Numbered from the stretch's first letter, positions 51,501 through 61,854 are shown. The stretch: DNA of 64,000 nt from Pseudoroseomonas cervicalis (GCF_030818485.1 NZ_JAUTAJ010000004.1:3318501-3382500), one strand, 5' to 3'. Translations and numbers: made by a program. Notes: generated by a model from the letters alone, not told the origin.

Positions 51501-54500
51501 ATGGCGAACATCATCGGCAGCAGCGCGGCCAATGCGCTGACCGGCACGGCCGGGGACGACATGATCCAGGGGCTGGGCGGCCATGACACGCTGTCCGGCG
51601 GCGACGGGGCGGATATCCTCTCGGGCGGCGATGGCGATGATGTGCTGCTGGGCGGCCGCGGCGCCGACACGCTGCATGGCGGCGCCGGCAATGACGTGTT
51701 CCGCTACCTCTCCCTGGCCGAGCTGAGCCAGGACCGCATCGTCGATTTCAGCGGCGGCGACCGGCTCGACCTTTCCGGCATTGCCGGGCTGCGCTTCATC
51801 GGCACGCAGAATTTCAGCGGCGCGGGGATGGAGGCGCGGCTCTCCTGGCAGGGCGGCGCCACCTTCCTCTCCATCGACATCAACGGCCTGTCGCGCGCCG
51901 AGGCGGTGCTGCGGCTGGAGGGCGTGCTGCGGCTGGTGGAGCTGGCGCCGGGGCAGCTCGGCCTGGCGCCGCCGGTGCTGGCCAACGGCACCGCCGGCGA
52001 TGACCGCCTCTCCGGCGAGGCCGGGGATGACCGGCTCTCCGGCCTCGGCGGCGATGATGTGCTGCGCGGCGCGGGGGGCGACGACACGCTCTCCGGCGGC
52101 GAGGGGCAGGACTGGCTGCAGGGCGGTGAGGGCGGCGACCTGCTGCTGGGCGGCGCCGGCGGCGATGTCTTCCACTATGCCGGCATGGCGGAGCTGGAGG
52201 GCGACCGCCTCGGCGATTTCGACGATGCCGACCGCATCGACCTCTCCAACATCGAGGGGCTGCGCTTCATCGGCGATGCCGCCTTCACCGGCACGCCCGG
52301 CGAGCTGCGGCAGAGCGGCAAATGGCTGCTGCTGGACGCCGATGGCGATGGCGCCGCCGAATACAGCGCCTGGGTCTCCGGCACCGGCATGCTGCGGGAG
52401 ACCACCTCCGGCTCGCTGCTGCTGCGCCGCGCCAGCCCGATCGTCCTCACCGGCGGCGACCTCGCCGACCGGCTGACCGGCGATGCCGGGGCCGACCGGC
52501 TGGAGGGCAATGGCGGCGCCGACATCCTCTCCGGCCTTGGCGGCGATGACCGGCTGGTGGGCGGCGACGGCAACGACACCCTCGATGGCGGCAGCGGCAA
52601 CGACTTCCTCGAAGGCGGCGCGGGCGACGACCAGCTCTCCGGCGGCGATGGCGACGACACCCTCTCCGGCGGCGCCGGCGCCGATGTGCTGGTGGGCGGG
52701 CTGGGCGCCGATGTGCTGCGCGGCGGGGCGGGGGCGGATGTGTTCCGCTACCAGCGCGCCGCCGAGCTCGCCGGCGACATCATCCGCGATATGGAGGCGG
52801 GCGACCTGCTCAGCCTCTCCGCCCTCGGCGCCTTCCGCTTCATCGGCGAGGACGCCTTCTCCGGCGCCGGCATGGAGATCCGCTTCGATGGCGGCACGCT
52901 GTCGATCGACCAGGATGGCGATGGTCGCGCCGAGATCACCGCCGCCATCGACACCGGGGGTCGGCTGCTGGAAGGCAATGTCGCCGGCTCCCTGACCCTG
53001 GTGGTGGCGCGCGACCGGGTGCTGTCCGGCACGGCGGGCGACGACCTGGTCGCCGGCGGCCCGGGCGCCGACACGCTGAGCGGGCGCGACGGCAATGACA
53101 CGCTGCTGGGCGGCTCGGGCAATGACACGCTGCTCGGCGGCAATGGCAATGACACGCTGGATGGCGGCAATGGCGACAATGTGCTGGAGGGCGGCCTGGG
53201 CTGGGACATCTTCCGCATCAGCCCCGAGACCAGCGGCCGCTTCACCACCGACACCATCCGCGACTTCAACCAGGCCGACCGGCTGGATCTGAGCGGCTTC
53301 GCCGGGTTGGTCTGGGTGGGGGAGGGGCTGTTCAGCGGCGTGCGGCCGGAGGCGCGGCTGCTGCGCGGCGCCACCGGCAGCCGCATCGAGATCGACCGCG
53401 ATGGCGATGGCGTCGCCGACCAGGCGGTGCAGCTCAATGGCGTCGGCGCGGTGAAGGAGACCGAGCCCGGCTCCCGCCAGCTGCGCACCGTGCCGGGCAT
53501 CTCGGTCGCCGGCAATGATCTCGCCAACATCCTGGTGGGCTCCGATGGCGATGACAGCCTGACCGGCTTCGGCGGCAATGACACGCTGGTGGGCTGGGCC
53601 GGGCATGACACGCTGCTGGGCGGCGCCGGCAATGACGTGCTGCGCGGCGAGACCGGCAATGACGTGCTGCAGGGCGGCGATGGCGATGACACGCTGCTGG
53701 CCGGGCTCGGCCGCGACGTGCTGACCGGCGGCGCCGGCGCCGACTATTTCCGCTACAAGAGCGTCGCCGAGATCGGCCTGCTCGAGGACCGCATCACCGA
53801 TTTCGAGCTGGCCGACCGGCTCGACCTCTCGGCGCTGGGCGAGCTGAGCTTCAGCCCGGCCGGGCTGACCGGCCGCGCCGGGCAGATGACGGTGCTGGAG
53901 GGCTGGGGCGGCCGCGATGCCGGCTGGACCTTCCTGGCCATCGACCTCGATGGCGATGGCCGGCCCGACGCCATGCTGGCGCTGGAGGGCGACATGGCGC
54001 TGGAGGAGCTGGGCAGCGGCAGCCGCATCCTGCGCCGGGTCGCCGATGCCAGCCTGACCGGCGGCGCCGGCAACGACACCCTGACCGGCGGCGCCGGGCA
54101 GGACCGGCTGTCGGGGCTGGAGGGGGATGACCGGCTCTCCGGCCTGGGCGGCGCCGACCAGCTCTCGGGCGGTGGCGGCCATGACACGCTGGATGGCGGC
54201 GCCGGCAATGATCTGCTGATGGGCGAGGCCGGGGATGACACGCTGCTGGGCGGCGCCGGCCAGGACACGCTGCGCGGCGGTGATGGCAATGACCTGCTGG
54301 TGGGCGGCGCCGGCGCCGACACGCTGATCGGCGGCGCCGGCAACGACATATTCCGCTACCTCGCCGCCGGCGAGCTGGAGGGCGACCGCATCACCGATTT
54401 CCAGGCGGGCGACCTGATCGACATGACGGCGCTCGGCGCCCGCTTCATCGGCGGCGACGCCTTCCTGGCCGATGGCACGGCGCAGCTGCGGGTCTGGCAG

Positions 54501-55622
54501 CTCGGCGTCACCTGGCTGGCGGTGGATGCCAATGGCGATGGCGTGGCCGATGCGGTGATGAGCCTGGGCGACGCCACCCCGCTGGAGGAGACCGCGCCCG
54601 GCTCCGGCCTGCTGCGCCGCGTCGCCGACCAGTCGCTGAGCGGCGGCGCCGGCAATGACACGCTGACCGGTGGCGGCGGCCATGACACGCTGCTCGGCCT
54701 TGATGGCAATGACACGCTGTCGGGCGGCGCCGGCAATGACACGCTGGATGGCGGCGCCGGCGCGGACTGGCTGCGCGGCGGCGCGGGCAGCGACACGCTG
54801 CGCGGCGGCGCCGGGGCCGATGTCTTCCGCTGGGAGGCGGAGGACCTCACCGGCTCGGCCACCGACATCGTCACCGACTTCGCCGTGGGCGACACGCTGG
54901 ATCTCTCCGCCCTCGGCGCGCGCTTCCTGGGCAGCGCGCCCTTCGGCGCCGGCGGCGAGGCGGAGCTGCGCCAGAGCGGGGTGATGCTGCTGGTCGACCT
55001 GAATGGCGACGGCTTCACCGATGCCAGCCTGCAGCTCAACGCCCTGCCGGGCACGCTGCAGGAGACCGCGCCCGGCTCCGGCCTGCTGGTGCTCTCGGCG
55101 CCGCAGACCCTGACCGGGGGGGAGGGGCGCGATTTGCTGAGCGGCCTCGGCAATGCCGACACATTGTCCGGGCTGGGCGGCGATGATGTGCTGGCCGGGG
55201 GCGGCGGCAATGACGTGCTGCTGGGCGGCGCCGGCAATGACGTGCTGCTGGGCGGCGAGGGCGATGACCGGCTGGTGGGCGGCGCCGGCGCCGACACGCT
55301 GACCGGCGGCGCCGGCAATGACCGCTTCGTCTTCGCCAATGGCGACAGCGGCAATGACAGCGTGGCGCGCGACACCATCACCGATTTCAGCGCCGCCCCC
55401 TATGCCGACCAGCTCGACCTCTCCGGCATCGATGCCGATCTGACGGTGGCGGGGGACCAGACCTTCACCCTCAATCTCAGCGGCAGCTTCAGCGGGGCAG
55501 GTCAGCTGGTCTTCGCCGATGGTGTGCTCTACGGCAATGTCGATGCCGATCTCGGGGCGGATTTCCAGATCGGCCTGCCGGGGGTGGCCAGCCTCGCCGC
55601 CTGGAATTTCTGGGCGCTCTGA
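51501..55622 (+). CDS. Large RTX calcium-binding repeat protein, eight modules
   Basis: The 1373-residue acidic protein starts [20 protein letters not shown], with no signal peptide. It consists of eight modules of about 155-200 residues. Each has a run of GGxGxDxLx nonapeptides (beta-roll calcium sites), then a segment of the type DVFRYxxxxEL..DRIxDFxxGDRLDLSxLGxRFIG, as in the C-terminal domain of serralysins. Module landmarks fall near 51696, 52166, 52738, 53206, 53745, 54346, 54820 and 55321. The last ends in an aromatic tail (AAWNFWAL) like a type I secretion signal. No protease, lipase or adhesin domain is visible, so it is probably a secreted or surface structural protein. No ABC/HlyD/TolC exporter is in the window. 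Confidence 0.92.
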   Translation: MANIIGSSAANALTGTAGDDMIQGLGGHDTLSGGDGADILSGGDGDDVLLGGRGADTLHGGAGNDVFRYLSLAELSQDRIVDFSGGDRLDLSGIAGLRFIGTQNFSGAGMEARLSWQGGATFLSIDINGLSRAEAVLRLEGVLRLVELAPGQLGLAPPVLANGTAGDDRLSGEAGDDRLSGLGGDDVLRGAGGDDTLSGGEGQDWLQGGEGGDLLLGGAGGDVFHYAGMAELEGDRLGDFDDADRIDLSNIEGLRFIGDAAFTGTPGELRQSGKWLLLDADGDGAAEYSAWVSGTGMLRETTSGSLLLRRASPIVLTGGDLADRLTGDAGADRLEGNGGADILSGLGGDDRLVGGDGNDTLDGGSGNDFLEGGAGDDQLSGGDGDDTLSGGAGADVLVGGLGADVLRGGAGADVFRYQRAAELAGDIIRDMEAGDLLSLSALGAFRFIGEDAFSGAGMEIRFDGGTLSIDQDGDGRAEITAAIDTGGRLLEGNVAGSLTLVVARDRVLSGTAGDDLVAGGPGADTLSGRDGNDTLLGGSGNDTLLGGNGNDTLDGGNGDNVLEGGLGWDIFRISPETSGRFTTDTIRDFNQADRLDLSGFAGLVWVGEGLFSGVRPEARLLRGATGSRIEIDRDGDGVADQAVQLNGVGAVKETEPGSRQLRTVPGISVAGNDLANILVGSDGDDSLTGFGGNDTLVGWAGHDTLLGGAGNDVLRGETGNDVLQGGDGDDTLLAGLGRDVLTGGAGADYFRYKSVAEIGLLEDRITDFELADRLDLSALGELSFSPAGLTGRAGQMTVLEGWGGRDAGWTFLAIDLDGDGRPDAMLALEGDMALEELGSGSRILRRVADASLTGGAGNDTLTGGAGQDRLSGLEGDDRLSGLGGADQLSGGGGHDTLDGGAGNDLLMGEAGDDTLLGGAGQDTLRGGDGNDLLVGGAGADTLIGGAGNDIFRYLAAGELEGDRITDFQAGDLIDMTALGARFIGGDAFLADGTAQLRVWQLGVTWLAVDANGDGVADAVMSLGDATPLEETAPGSGLLRRVADQSLSGGAGNDTLTGGGGHDTLLGLDGNDTLSGGAGNDTLDGGAGADWLRGGAGSDTLRGGAGADVFRWEAEDLTGSATDIVTDFAVGDTLDLSALGARFLGSAPFGAGGEAELRQSGVMLLVDLNGDGFTDASLQLNALPGTLQETAPGSGLLVLSAPQTLTGGEGRDLLSGLGNADTLSGLGGDDVLAGGGGNDVLLGGAGNDVLLGGEGDDRLVGGAGADTLTGGAGNDRFVFANGDSGNDSVARDTITDFSAAPYADQLDLSGIDADLTVAGDQTFTLNLSGSFSGAGQLVFADGVLYGNVDADLGADFQIGLPGVASLAAWNFWAL

Positions 55623-55696
55623 GCTAGGCCGGGCGGCCATCCCCGTCCGGCCGCTGGTCCGGGCCGGGGCGCCGCCCCTCCTTGCCCGGAGCCGCC

Positions 55697-56839
55697 ATGC
55701 GCATCCTGCACACCGCCGACTGGCATCTCGGCCGCGCCCTGCACGGCCAGCCCTTCCTGCCCGAGCAGGAATGGCTGCTGACCGGCGCCTTCCTCGATGC
55801 GGTGCGGGAGGCCAGGCCCGACCTGCTGGTGATCGCGGGCGACCTCTATGACCGCGCCGTGCCGCCCGCCGCCGCGGTGGAGCTGCTGGGCGAGGTGCTG
55901 CGGGCGGTGATCCAGGGGCTCGGCGTGCCGGTGCTGCTGATCGCCGGCAATCATGACGATGCGCGGCGCCTCGGCTTCGCGGCCCCTCTGCTGGGGCCGG
56001 CCGGGCTGCATATCGCGGGCTGCGCCAGGGGGCGTTCCTTCCTGTTCCAGGACCGGCATGGCCCGGTGCGGGTGCTGGCCGCCGATTACGGCGCGCCGGC
56101 GCATCTGGCCGAGCTGTTCGGCCCGGATGCCAATATCCTCGACCATGAGGCCGGCTTCGCCGCCAGCATGGCGCATCTGCGCGCCCAGCTGCGCCCGGGC
56201 GAGCGCAGCCTGGTGGTCGCGCATGCCTTCGTGCAGGGCGGCGAGGAAAGCGAGAGCGAGCGGCTGCTGCAGGTGGGCGGCAGCGGCGCCGTCTCGGCCG
56301 CGCATCTGGCCGGCTTCCACTATGTCGCGCTCGGCCATCTGCACCGGCCGCAGGCGATGGCGGGCGGGCGCATCCGCTATGCCGGCTCGCCGCTGGGCTA
56401 TTCCTTCTCCGAGGCCGGGCAGCAGAAATCCCTGACCCTGGTCGAGCTGGACGCCGCCGGCGGCGTGCGGACCGAGGCGCTGCCGCTGCCGGCGCGCCGC
56501 CCGCTGCGCCTGGTCCAGGGCACGCTGGAGCAGGTGCTGGACGCCGCCGAAGGGCCGGGGCGGGAGGATTGGCTGCAGGTCTGGCTGGCCGATCGCCCCT
56601 TCGACGCCATGGCCCGGCTGCGCGAGCGCTATCCGAATGTGCTCGATCTGCGCTTCGCCGCCGCGCCGGCCCAGCCCGGCCTGGCCCTGCCGCGCGCCGC
56701 CGCCCGCGCCGCGCCGCTGGAGACGCTGGAAGCCTTCTGGCAGGCGGTGCGCGGCGAGGCGCTGCCCCAGGCGGCGCGCGCCGACGCCCAGGCCGCCATT
56801 GCTGCCGCCATCGCCGCCGCCGAGACCGGGGAGGGCTGA
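55697..56839 (+). CDS. sbcD: Exonuclease subunit SbcD
   Basis: The 380-residue metallophosphatase is the nuclease half of SbcCD (Mre11-type). Metal-binding motifs appear in order: MRILHTADWHLG (D8, H10), VIAGDLYDRAVPP, LLIAGNHDDARRLGF, VVAHAFVQGG and ALGHLHRPQ. A C-terminal capping and SbcC-binding region follows. The ATG at 55697 gives the canonical N-terminus. The complex cleaves DNA hairpins and protein-blocked ends, which is of note in a genome full of palindromic elements. sbcC follows after five bases. Confidence 0.96.
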   Translation: MRILHTADWHLGRALHGQPFLPEQEWLLTGAFLDAVREARPDLLVIAGDLYDRAVPPAAAVELLGEVLRAVIQGLGVPVLLIAGNHDDARRLGFAAPLLGPAGLHIAGCARGRSFLFQDRHGPVRVLAADYGAPAHLAELFGPDANILDHEAGFAASMAHLRAQLRPGERSLVVAHAFVQGGEESESERLLQVGGSGAVSAAHLAGFHYVALGHLHRPQAMAGGRIRYAGSPLGYSFSEAGQQKSLTLVELDAAGGVRTEALPLPARRPLRLVQGTLEQVLDAAEGPGREDWLQVWLADRPFDAMARLRERYPNVLDLRFAAAPAQPGLALPRAAARAAPLETLEAFWQAVRGEALPQAARADAQAAIAAAIAAAETGEG

Positions 56840-56844
56840 AGCCC

Positions 56845-59800
56845 ATGCGCCCGCTGGCCCTCCGCCTCTCCGCCTTCGGCGCCTATGCCGGGGCGCAGGA
56901 TTTCGATTTCGCCGCCCTCGGCGCGCAGCGCCTGTTCCTGATCCACGGCCCCACCGGCGCCGGCAAGACGACGCTGCTGGACGCGCTCTGCTACGCGCTG
57001 TTCGGCGAGAGCAGCGGCGCCGAGCGCGACGCGCAGCATCTGCGCAGCCACCATGCCGAGCCGGGCGCCGCCAGCTGGGTGGAGCTGGATTTCGCCCTCG
57101 GCGCCACGCGCTACCGCATCCGCCGCGCGCCGCGGCAGGAGGCGATCGGGCGCGGCGGCAAGCTGGTGCAGCGCGCGCCGGAGGTGACGCTGTGGGAGCT
57201 GCGCGGGGATGACACGCCGCATCTGCTGGCCGACCAGGAGCGCCGCGTGGCCGATGCGGTGGCCGAGCTGCTGGGCTACCGCGCCGAGGAATTCCGCCAG
57301 GTGGTGCTGCTGCCGCAGGGGCGCTTCCGCGAGCTGCTGACCGCGCCGCCCGGCAAGCGGCAGGAGATCCTGGCGACGCTGTTCCGCACCGTCCTCTATG
57401 ACCGGGTGGAGGATGAGCTGCAGCAGCGCGCCCGCGCCGCGCTGGAGGCGGCGAAGCTGGCCGAGCAGCACCGCCTGACCCTGCTGGGCCAGAGCGGCGC
57501 CGCGACGCCGGAGGCCGCCGCCGCCGCGCTGGCCGCGCTGGAGCGGCAGGCGGCGGAGGCGGCGCGGCAGGCGGAGGAGGCGGCCTCGCGGGAGCTGGGG
57601 GCCCAGGCGGCGCTGGCCGCCGGCCGCGACATCGCCCGCCGCCTGGCCGAGGCCGCCGCCAGCACCGCCCGGCTGCGCGACCTGCAGGCGGAGGCGCCGC
57701 GCCGCGCGGAAGAGGCCGCGGAGCTGCGGGCGGCCCGGCGCGCCCAGGCGCTCTCCGGCGAGGCCGCGACCCTTGCCGCCGCCCAGGCGCAGCAGGCAAG
57801 GGCCAGCGGGCAGGCGCAGCAGGCGGCGCGGGAGGCGGCCGCCGCCCTGGCGCGCTCCGACGCCGCGCAGGCCGCCCTGGCCGACGCCCCGCAGCGCCAG
57901 GCGGAGGCCGAGGCGCTGCGCCAGCGGGAGGAGGCGCTGCGCCAGGCGCGCGAGGATGCCCGGCAACTGGCGGCGCTGGCGGCGGATCAGGCCCAGGCCG
58001 AGGCGGCGCTGGCGGCGGCGGAGCGCGCCCTGGCCGAGGCCCGGGCGCGGCAGCAGCGCGCCCAGTCCGGCCTGCAGGCCGCCGAGGCGGCCGCCCGCGC
58101 CGCCGAGGCGGCCGAGGCCGGCCTGCCCGCCCTGCGCCAGGCGCGCGACCGCGCCCTGGAGCGCGACAGGGCCGCGCGCGATGCCGCCGACCTCACCGCC
58201 ATGCTGGTGAGGCAGGAGGCGGATCTGGCCACCGCCCGCAGCGCCGAGCGGAAGGCCGAGGCCGGGCACGCCACGGCGCGGGAGGCCCGCCAGGCGGCGG
58301 AGCGCGCGGCGCGGGCGCTGCTGGCGGCGCATTTCTCCGCCTCGCTGCGGCCGGGCGAGCCCTGCCCGGTCTGCGGCGCGCTGGACCACCCCGCCCCGGC
58401 CGCCTCCGGCGGGGAGGCGCCGGATCCCGAGGCGGCCCTGGCCGCTGAGCACGCGGCCGAGCAGGCGCTGTCCGCCGCCCGCCAGGCGCGCGAGGCGGCG
58501 GAGCGCGCCGCCCAGCGCAGCCAGGACCGGCTGGCCGATCTGCGCGCCCGCCTGCCCGACCTGCCGCCGCCCGAGGTGGTGGCGGTGGCGCGCCAGGAGG
58601 CCGAGGCGGCGCTGGCGGCGGGGGAGCGCGCCGCCGCCCCCGCCGAGGCGGCACGCCGCGCCCTGCGACAGGCGGCGACGGCGCTGCAGACCGGGCTGGA
58701 GGAGGCCGCCCAGGCCGCCGAGGCGCGGCAGGGTGCCGCCCTGGCCTGCGAGCGCGCCCGGGCCCTGGCCGCCGCGCAGCGCGACCGCCTGCCCGAGACG
58801 GCGCGCGATGCGGCGGCGCTGGAAGCGGCGCTGCGCGACAGCACCGCCCGCCGCGCCGGGCTGGAGAAGGCGCTGCTGGCGCAGCAGCGCGAGGGCATCG
58901 CCGCCGAGGCCGCGCTGCAGGCGGCGCGCCAGGCCGAGGCCCAGGCCGCCCGCCAGCGCGAGGAGGCCGAGGCCGAGGCCGCCCGGGCCGGGGCGGCGCT
59001 GCAGGCCGCCGCCCGGGCCGCCGGTTTCGCGGATGCCGCGGCCGCCCGCGCCGCGCAGCGCCCGCTGCCATTGCAGGAGGCGCTCTCCGCCGGGCTGGAA
59101 GCCTATCGCCGCGAGCTGCACCAGGCCGAGACGCGCAGCCATGAGGCGGCGCTGGCCGCCGCCGGCCTCGCCGCGCCCGACCTGCCGGCGCTGGAGGCGG
59201 CGGCGGAGCAGGCGCGGGCGGGCGCCGCCGAGGCCCGCGCCGCCGCCGGCAGCATGGCGGAGCGCCTGGCGGCGGCGCGCCGCCAGCGGGAGGCCATCGC
59301 CGCGGCCGAGGCCGCGCTGGACGCCGCCCGCGCCCGCCACGCCGTGCTGCACGACCTTGCCGAGACGGCGCGCGGCAAGAATGACCGCAAGCTGACGCTG
59401 CAGGGCTTCGTGCTGGCCGGGCTGCTGGACGAGGCGCTCTCGGCCGCCAATGCGCGGCTGGAGGGCATGCTGGGCGGCCGCTACCGGCTGCGCCGGCGGG
59501 AGGAACCGGGCCGCGCCATCGGCCTCGACATCGAGGTGCTGGACGAATGGACCGGGCGGGAGCGTCCGGCCGGCACCCTCTCCGGCGGCGAGGGTTTCTG
59601 TGCGGCGCTGGCGCTGGCGCTGGGCCTGGCCGACACGGTGCAGGCGCATGCCGGGGCGCGGCGCATCGATGCGCTGTTCATCGATGAGGGCTTCGGCACG
59701 CTGGACGAGGAGGCTTTGGACAAGGCGATGGATGTGCTGGCGGCGCTGCCGGCGGGGGACCGGCTGGTCGGGCTGATCAGCCATGTGCCGGAGCTGCGCG

Positions 59801-59871
59801 GCCGCATCCCGGCGCGGCTCGAGGTCACGCCCGGGCCGCGCGGCAGCCGGGCGCGCTTCGTGCTGGGCTGA
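56845..59871 (+). CDS. sbcC: Exonuclease subunit SbcC
   Basis: The 1008-residue SMC/Rad50-type ATPase has Walker A GPTGAGKTT at 35-43, then two long Ala/Arg/Glu/Gln-rich coiled-coil arms. The zinc hook CPVC (C507, C510) lies between them. The second ATPase half has the signature LSGGEGFCAALALALGLAD (912 onwards) and Walker B LFIDEGFGTLD (D947, E948). It works with SbcD at the nucleoid. It is coupled to DUF3293 downstream by TGATG. The coiled coil is extremely alanine-rich, as expected from the base composition. Confidence 0.96.
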   Translation: MRPLALRLSAFGAYAGAQDFDFAALGAQRLFLIHGPTGAGKTTLLDALCYALFGESSGAERDAQHLRSHHAEPGAASWVELDFALGATRYRIRRAPRQEAIGRGGKLVQRAPEVTLWELRGDDTPHLLADQERRVADAVAELLGYRAEEFRQVVLLPQGRFRELLTAPPGKRQEILATLFRTVLYDRVEDELQQRARAALEAAKLAEQHRLTLLGQSGAATPEAAAAALAALERQAAEAARQAEEAASRELGAQAALAAGRDIARRLAEAAASTARLRDLQAEAPRRAEEAAELRAARRAQALSGEAATLAAAQAQQARASGQAQQAAREAAAALARSDAAQAALADAPQRQAEAEALRQREEALRQAREDARQLAALAADQAQAEAALAAAERALAEARARQQRAQSGLQAAEAAARAAEAAEAGLPALRQARDRALERDRAARDAADLTAMLVRQEADLATARSAERKAEAGHATAREARQAAERAARALLAAHFSASLRPGEPCPVCGALDHPAPAASGGEAPDPEAALAAEHAAEQALSAARQAREAAERAAQRSQDRLADLRARLPDLPPPEVVAVARQEAEAALAAGERAAAPAEAARRALRQAATALQTGLEEAAQAAEARQGAALACERARALAAAQRDRLPETARDAAALEAALRDSTARRAGLEKALLAQQREGIAAEAALQAARQAEAQAARQREEAEAEAARAGAALQAAARAAGFADAAAARAAQRPLPLQEALSAGLEAYRRELHQAETRSHEAALAAAGLAAPDLPALEAAAEQARAGAAEARAAAGSMAERLAAARRQREAIAAAEAALDAARARHAVLHDLAETARGKNDRKLTLQGFVLAGLLDEALSAANARLEGMLGGRYRLRRREEPGRAIGLDIEVLDEWTGRERPAGTLSGGEGFCAALALALGLADTVQAHAGARRIDALFIDEGFGTLDEEALDKAMDVLAALPAGDRLVGLISHVPELRGRIPARLEVTPGPRGSRARFVLG

Positions 59872-60266
59872 TGTTCTCCGCCAGCGCGCCGTTCCGCGAT
59901 GCCTATGCGGCGACGACCTACCGCTTCGGCGCGGTCGGGCTGCGCATCGGGCGGCGGCATGGGGTGGACCGGCTGCTCGGCCGGCTGCGCTGCCGCCGCG
60001 CCGCCGTGCTGACCGCCTGGGATCCGTTCTCGGTGGAGCGCGGCGCCGCCGCCAACCGCGCGGCCCAGGCCCGGCTGCGCGCGCTGCTGCCGCGCGCCCT
60101 GCCCGGTTGCGGCGTGCCGGACGATCCCGCCAGGCGGGGCGAGGCGATGCTGCTGGCGCCCGGCCTGGCGCCGCGCGAGGCGGCGCGGCTGGCGCGGCGC
60201 TGCCGGCAGAATGCCATCCTGCTGCTGCGCCGTGGCGCGGCGCCGGAACTTCACCTGCTGCGCTGA
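59871..60266 (+). CDS. DUF3293 domain protein
   Basis: The 131-residue protein has the DUF3293 pattern: AYAATTYRFGAVGLRIGRRHGV at the start, AAVLTAWDPFSVERGAAANRAAQARL in the middle and RRCRQNAILLLRRG at the end. The function of the family is unknown. The ATG overlaps the sbcC stop (TGATG), so it is the third gene of the sbcDC operon here. A role linked to SbcCD would be inference from position only. Confidence 0.88.
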   Translation: MFSASAPFRDAYAATTYRFGAVGLRIGRRHGVDRLLGRLRCRRAAVLTAWDPFSVERGAAANRAAQARLRALLPRALPGCGVPDDPARRGEAMLLAPGLAPREAARLARRCRQNAILLLRRGAAPELHLLR

Positions 60267-60326
60267 CGGCGCCTGCAGCCAGGCCGGCGGCGCGGTGCGG
60301 ATATCGGCTGTGCAGCACGCAAAGAA

Positions 60327-60352
60327 ACCGGGCCGGAAGATTCCGGCCCGGT
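60327..60352. terminator. Convergent terminator hairpin
   Basis: ACCGGGCCGGAA and TTCCGGCCCGGT form a perfect 12-base stem with a 2-base centre. It lies between the convergent DUF3293 and DUF892 genes. An AAAG run on the left gives a weak T-run for the minus-strand gene. Confidence 0.7.
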
Positions 60353-60398
60353 GGTTCCGCCCATCCCGCCGGCCGCCATAGCCAGCGGCCAGGAAAGA

Positions 60399-60905
60399 TC
60401 AGGCCGCCTGCTTCAGGGCCTGCGGGTTGATCTTGCCATTGGCCATCTTGTTGAGGAGGGTGTCGGTCTCCTTCTCCTCCTGCAGATTGGCCTCCAGCAG
60501 CGCCAGGATGTCCTGCTTGCCGCTGACCTTGGCCCAGGCGATCAGCGTGCCATAGCGGGCCATCTCGTAATGCTCCACGGCCTGGGCGCTGGCCACCAGG
60601 CCGGCGTCGCGCACGGCGCTCGGCTGCGGCGCCTCTTCCAGCAGCTCCTCGCATTCCTCGATCAGGCCGTTGATGGCCTCGCAGGTCACGCCCTGGGCGC
60701 GCTTGCCCAGCGCCTCGAACACCTGCTGCAGGCGCTCGATCTGCCCCTGCGTCTGGTCGCGGTGCAGCAGGAAGCCCTCACGCAGCTCCTCGCTCTGCGC
60801 CGCCTTGGCCATCTTGGGCAGCGCCTTCAGGATCTGCCGCTCGGCGTAATAGATGTCCTTCAGCGTGTGCAGGAACAGGTCGTCGATGCTCTTGATGCCA
60901 GCCAT
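60399..60905 (-). CDS. Ferritin-like DUF892 protein (YciF/YciE type)
   Basis: The 168-residue four-helix protein opens with IKSIDDLFLHTLKDIYYAERQILKALPKMAKAA, the YciE/YciF signature with the first Glu of a diiron site. VEHYEMARYGTLIAWAK has the second Glu and His and EEKETDTLLNKMA the last. Members are stress-induced di-iron proteins of unclear catalytic role. It lies downstream of a KGG-repeat protein on the same strand, which recalls the yciGFE stress locus of enterobacteria. Confidence 0.94.
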   Translation of the reverse strand: MAGIKSIDDLFLHTLKDIYYAERQILKALPKMAKAAQSEELREGFLLHRDQTQGQIERLQQVFEALGKRAQGVTCEAINGLIEECEELLEEAPQPSAVRDAGLVASAQAVEHYEMARYGTLIAWAKVSGKQDILALLEANLQEEKETDTLLNKMANGKINPQALKQAA

Positions 60906-61000
60906 GGGAATTCCTTTCCTTGTCTGGCGCGGTCTCGGCGCGCGCCTATCGCCTCAATCGCTGCCGCCACCGCGGGTTACACGGCGGGCGCATGAAAAAC

Positions 61001-61024
61001 GGCGCCGCCCCGAAGGGCGGCGCC
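61001..61024 (-). terminator. Terminator of the KGG-protein gene
   Basis: GGCGCCGCCC and GGGCGGCGCC form a perfect 10-base stem with a CGAA loop. On the minus strand GTTTTTC follows, so it is a good intrinsic terminator for the KGG gene. Confidence 0.8.
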
Positions 61025-61035
61025 GCTGTCGTGGA

Positions 61036-61335
61036 TCAGGAACGGCCGCCCTGCGAGTTCTGGCCGCCCTTGCGCCCGGCCTCGCTAGCCTTCTCGCGGT
61101 CATTGGCGAAATTGCCGCCCGAGCCGCTGCCACCCGAGGCATTGCCGCCCGAAGCGTTGCCGCCGCCATGCGAGTTCTGGCCGCCCTTGCGGCCGGCTTC
61201 CGCCGCCAGCTCATGATCCTGCGCGAAGGGGCGCTTCTCGGCCGGCACGCTCTGGCCACCCTTGGAGGCGATGTCGCGCTGCTTGTTCTCGTCCATCGAC
61301 GCGAAGCCGCGATTGCTGGTGTTGTTGTTCGCCAT
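61036..61335 (-). CDS. KGG-repeat stress-induced protein (YciG/GsiB-like)
   Basis: The 99-residue, very hydrophilic, Gly/Asn/Ser-rich protein has three KGG motifs: IASKGGQSVP, AGRKGGQNSHGG and AGRKGGQNSQGG, each preceded by a helix with Asp/Glu and Arg. This is the pattern of KGG stress proteins (YciG, GsiB, Con-10). The central NASGG repeats look like a linker. These proteins are induced by desiccation, osmotic stress and stationary phase in known cases. It pairs with the DUF892 gene downstream. Confidence 0.9.
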   Translation of the reverse strand: MANNNTSNRGFASMDENKQRDIASKGGQSVPAEKRPFAQDHELAAEAGRKGGQNSHGGGNASGGNASGGSGSGGNFANDREKASEAGRKGGQNSQGGRS

Positions 61336-61523
61336 GGAGAAGTTTCCTTATCCTGTCTGCATTGTTTCAGCCGGCGCCGCGTGGCGGGCTGTGCTGGATC
61401 AACCGGGCCCTTGCGGCCATGTTCCGTGACAACTCTGTCATCTTGGCCGTCGCAACCGCGGGGCGCCGCGCCGTCTTGCAGGCGCGGGGGCCGCGTTCCG
61501 CCCCGCAGCGCAGGAGTAAGGCG

Positions 61524-61733
61524 ATGAGCAACAATCCCCGCTTCCCCGAGGCCCGTCCCTCCGAGGTCGGGCCGCATGACGTCAATGAGGAGCAGAACGA
61601 CCCCAAGGCGAAGCTGCGCAAGCCGGAGCGGGATTATGCCAATGAGACCGGCGGCCAGGCCGCGGCGGTCGGGCCGCGCGGCAGCTCTCCCGGCGCCAGG
61701 CGCCTGACGGAGCGCGATGGCGGCCAGGGCTGA
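61524..61733 (+). CDS. Small hydrophilic protein of unknown function
   Basis: The 69-residue protein starts at an ATG with AGGAG 8 bases upstream. It is highly charged and rich in Pro, Asn, Asp, Glu and Arg (HDVNEEQNDPKAKLRKPERD), with no hydrophobic segment, so it is probably disordered. I do not recognise a family. It is divergent from the KGG gene across a 188-base gap and may belong to the same stress response. Confidence 0.65.
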   Translation: MSNNPRFPEARPSEVGPHDVNEEQNDPKAKLRKPERDYANETGGQAAAVGPRGSSPGARRLTERDGGQG

Positions 61734-61854
61734 GGCGCCGGCCGCAGGGCCGTGGCGGGCGGCGGCCTTGCGGCGCCGCCCGCGCTTCAGAATGGTTGCG
61801 GCCAGGACCGGCTGCGGCGATGATGCCGGATCATTGCCTGCCGGGCCCGACGCG

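Noticed and set aside
51501..55622. Regularly spaced DNA repeats that could suggest a CRISPR array
   Set aside because: The repeats are imperfect, in frame and encode RTX nonapeptides; there are no unique spacers of constant length and no cas genes.
50130..56846. Very long minus-strand open frame (2238 codons) opposite the RTX gene
   Set aside because: It is the antisense shadow of a strongly periodic GC-rich gene. The plus strand encodes clear GGxGxDxL calcium-binding repeats and serralysin-type spacers, whereas the minus frame gives low-complexity Ala/Gly/Ile repeats and runs across several unrelated genes.
56629..60654. Minus-strand open frame of 1341 codons opposite sbcC
   Set aside because: The plus strand has the full set of SbcC motifs; the minus frame is Gly/Arg/Leu low-complexity sequence caused by high GC and the alanine-rich coiled coil.
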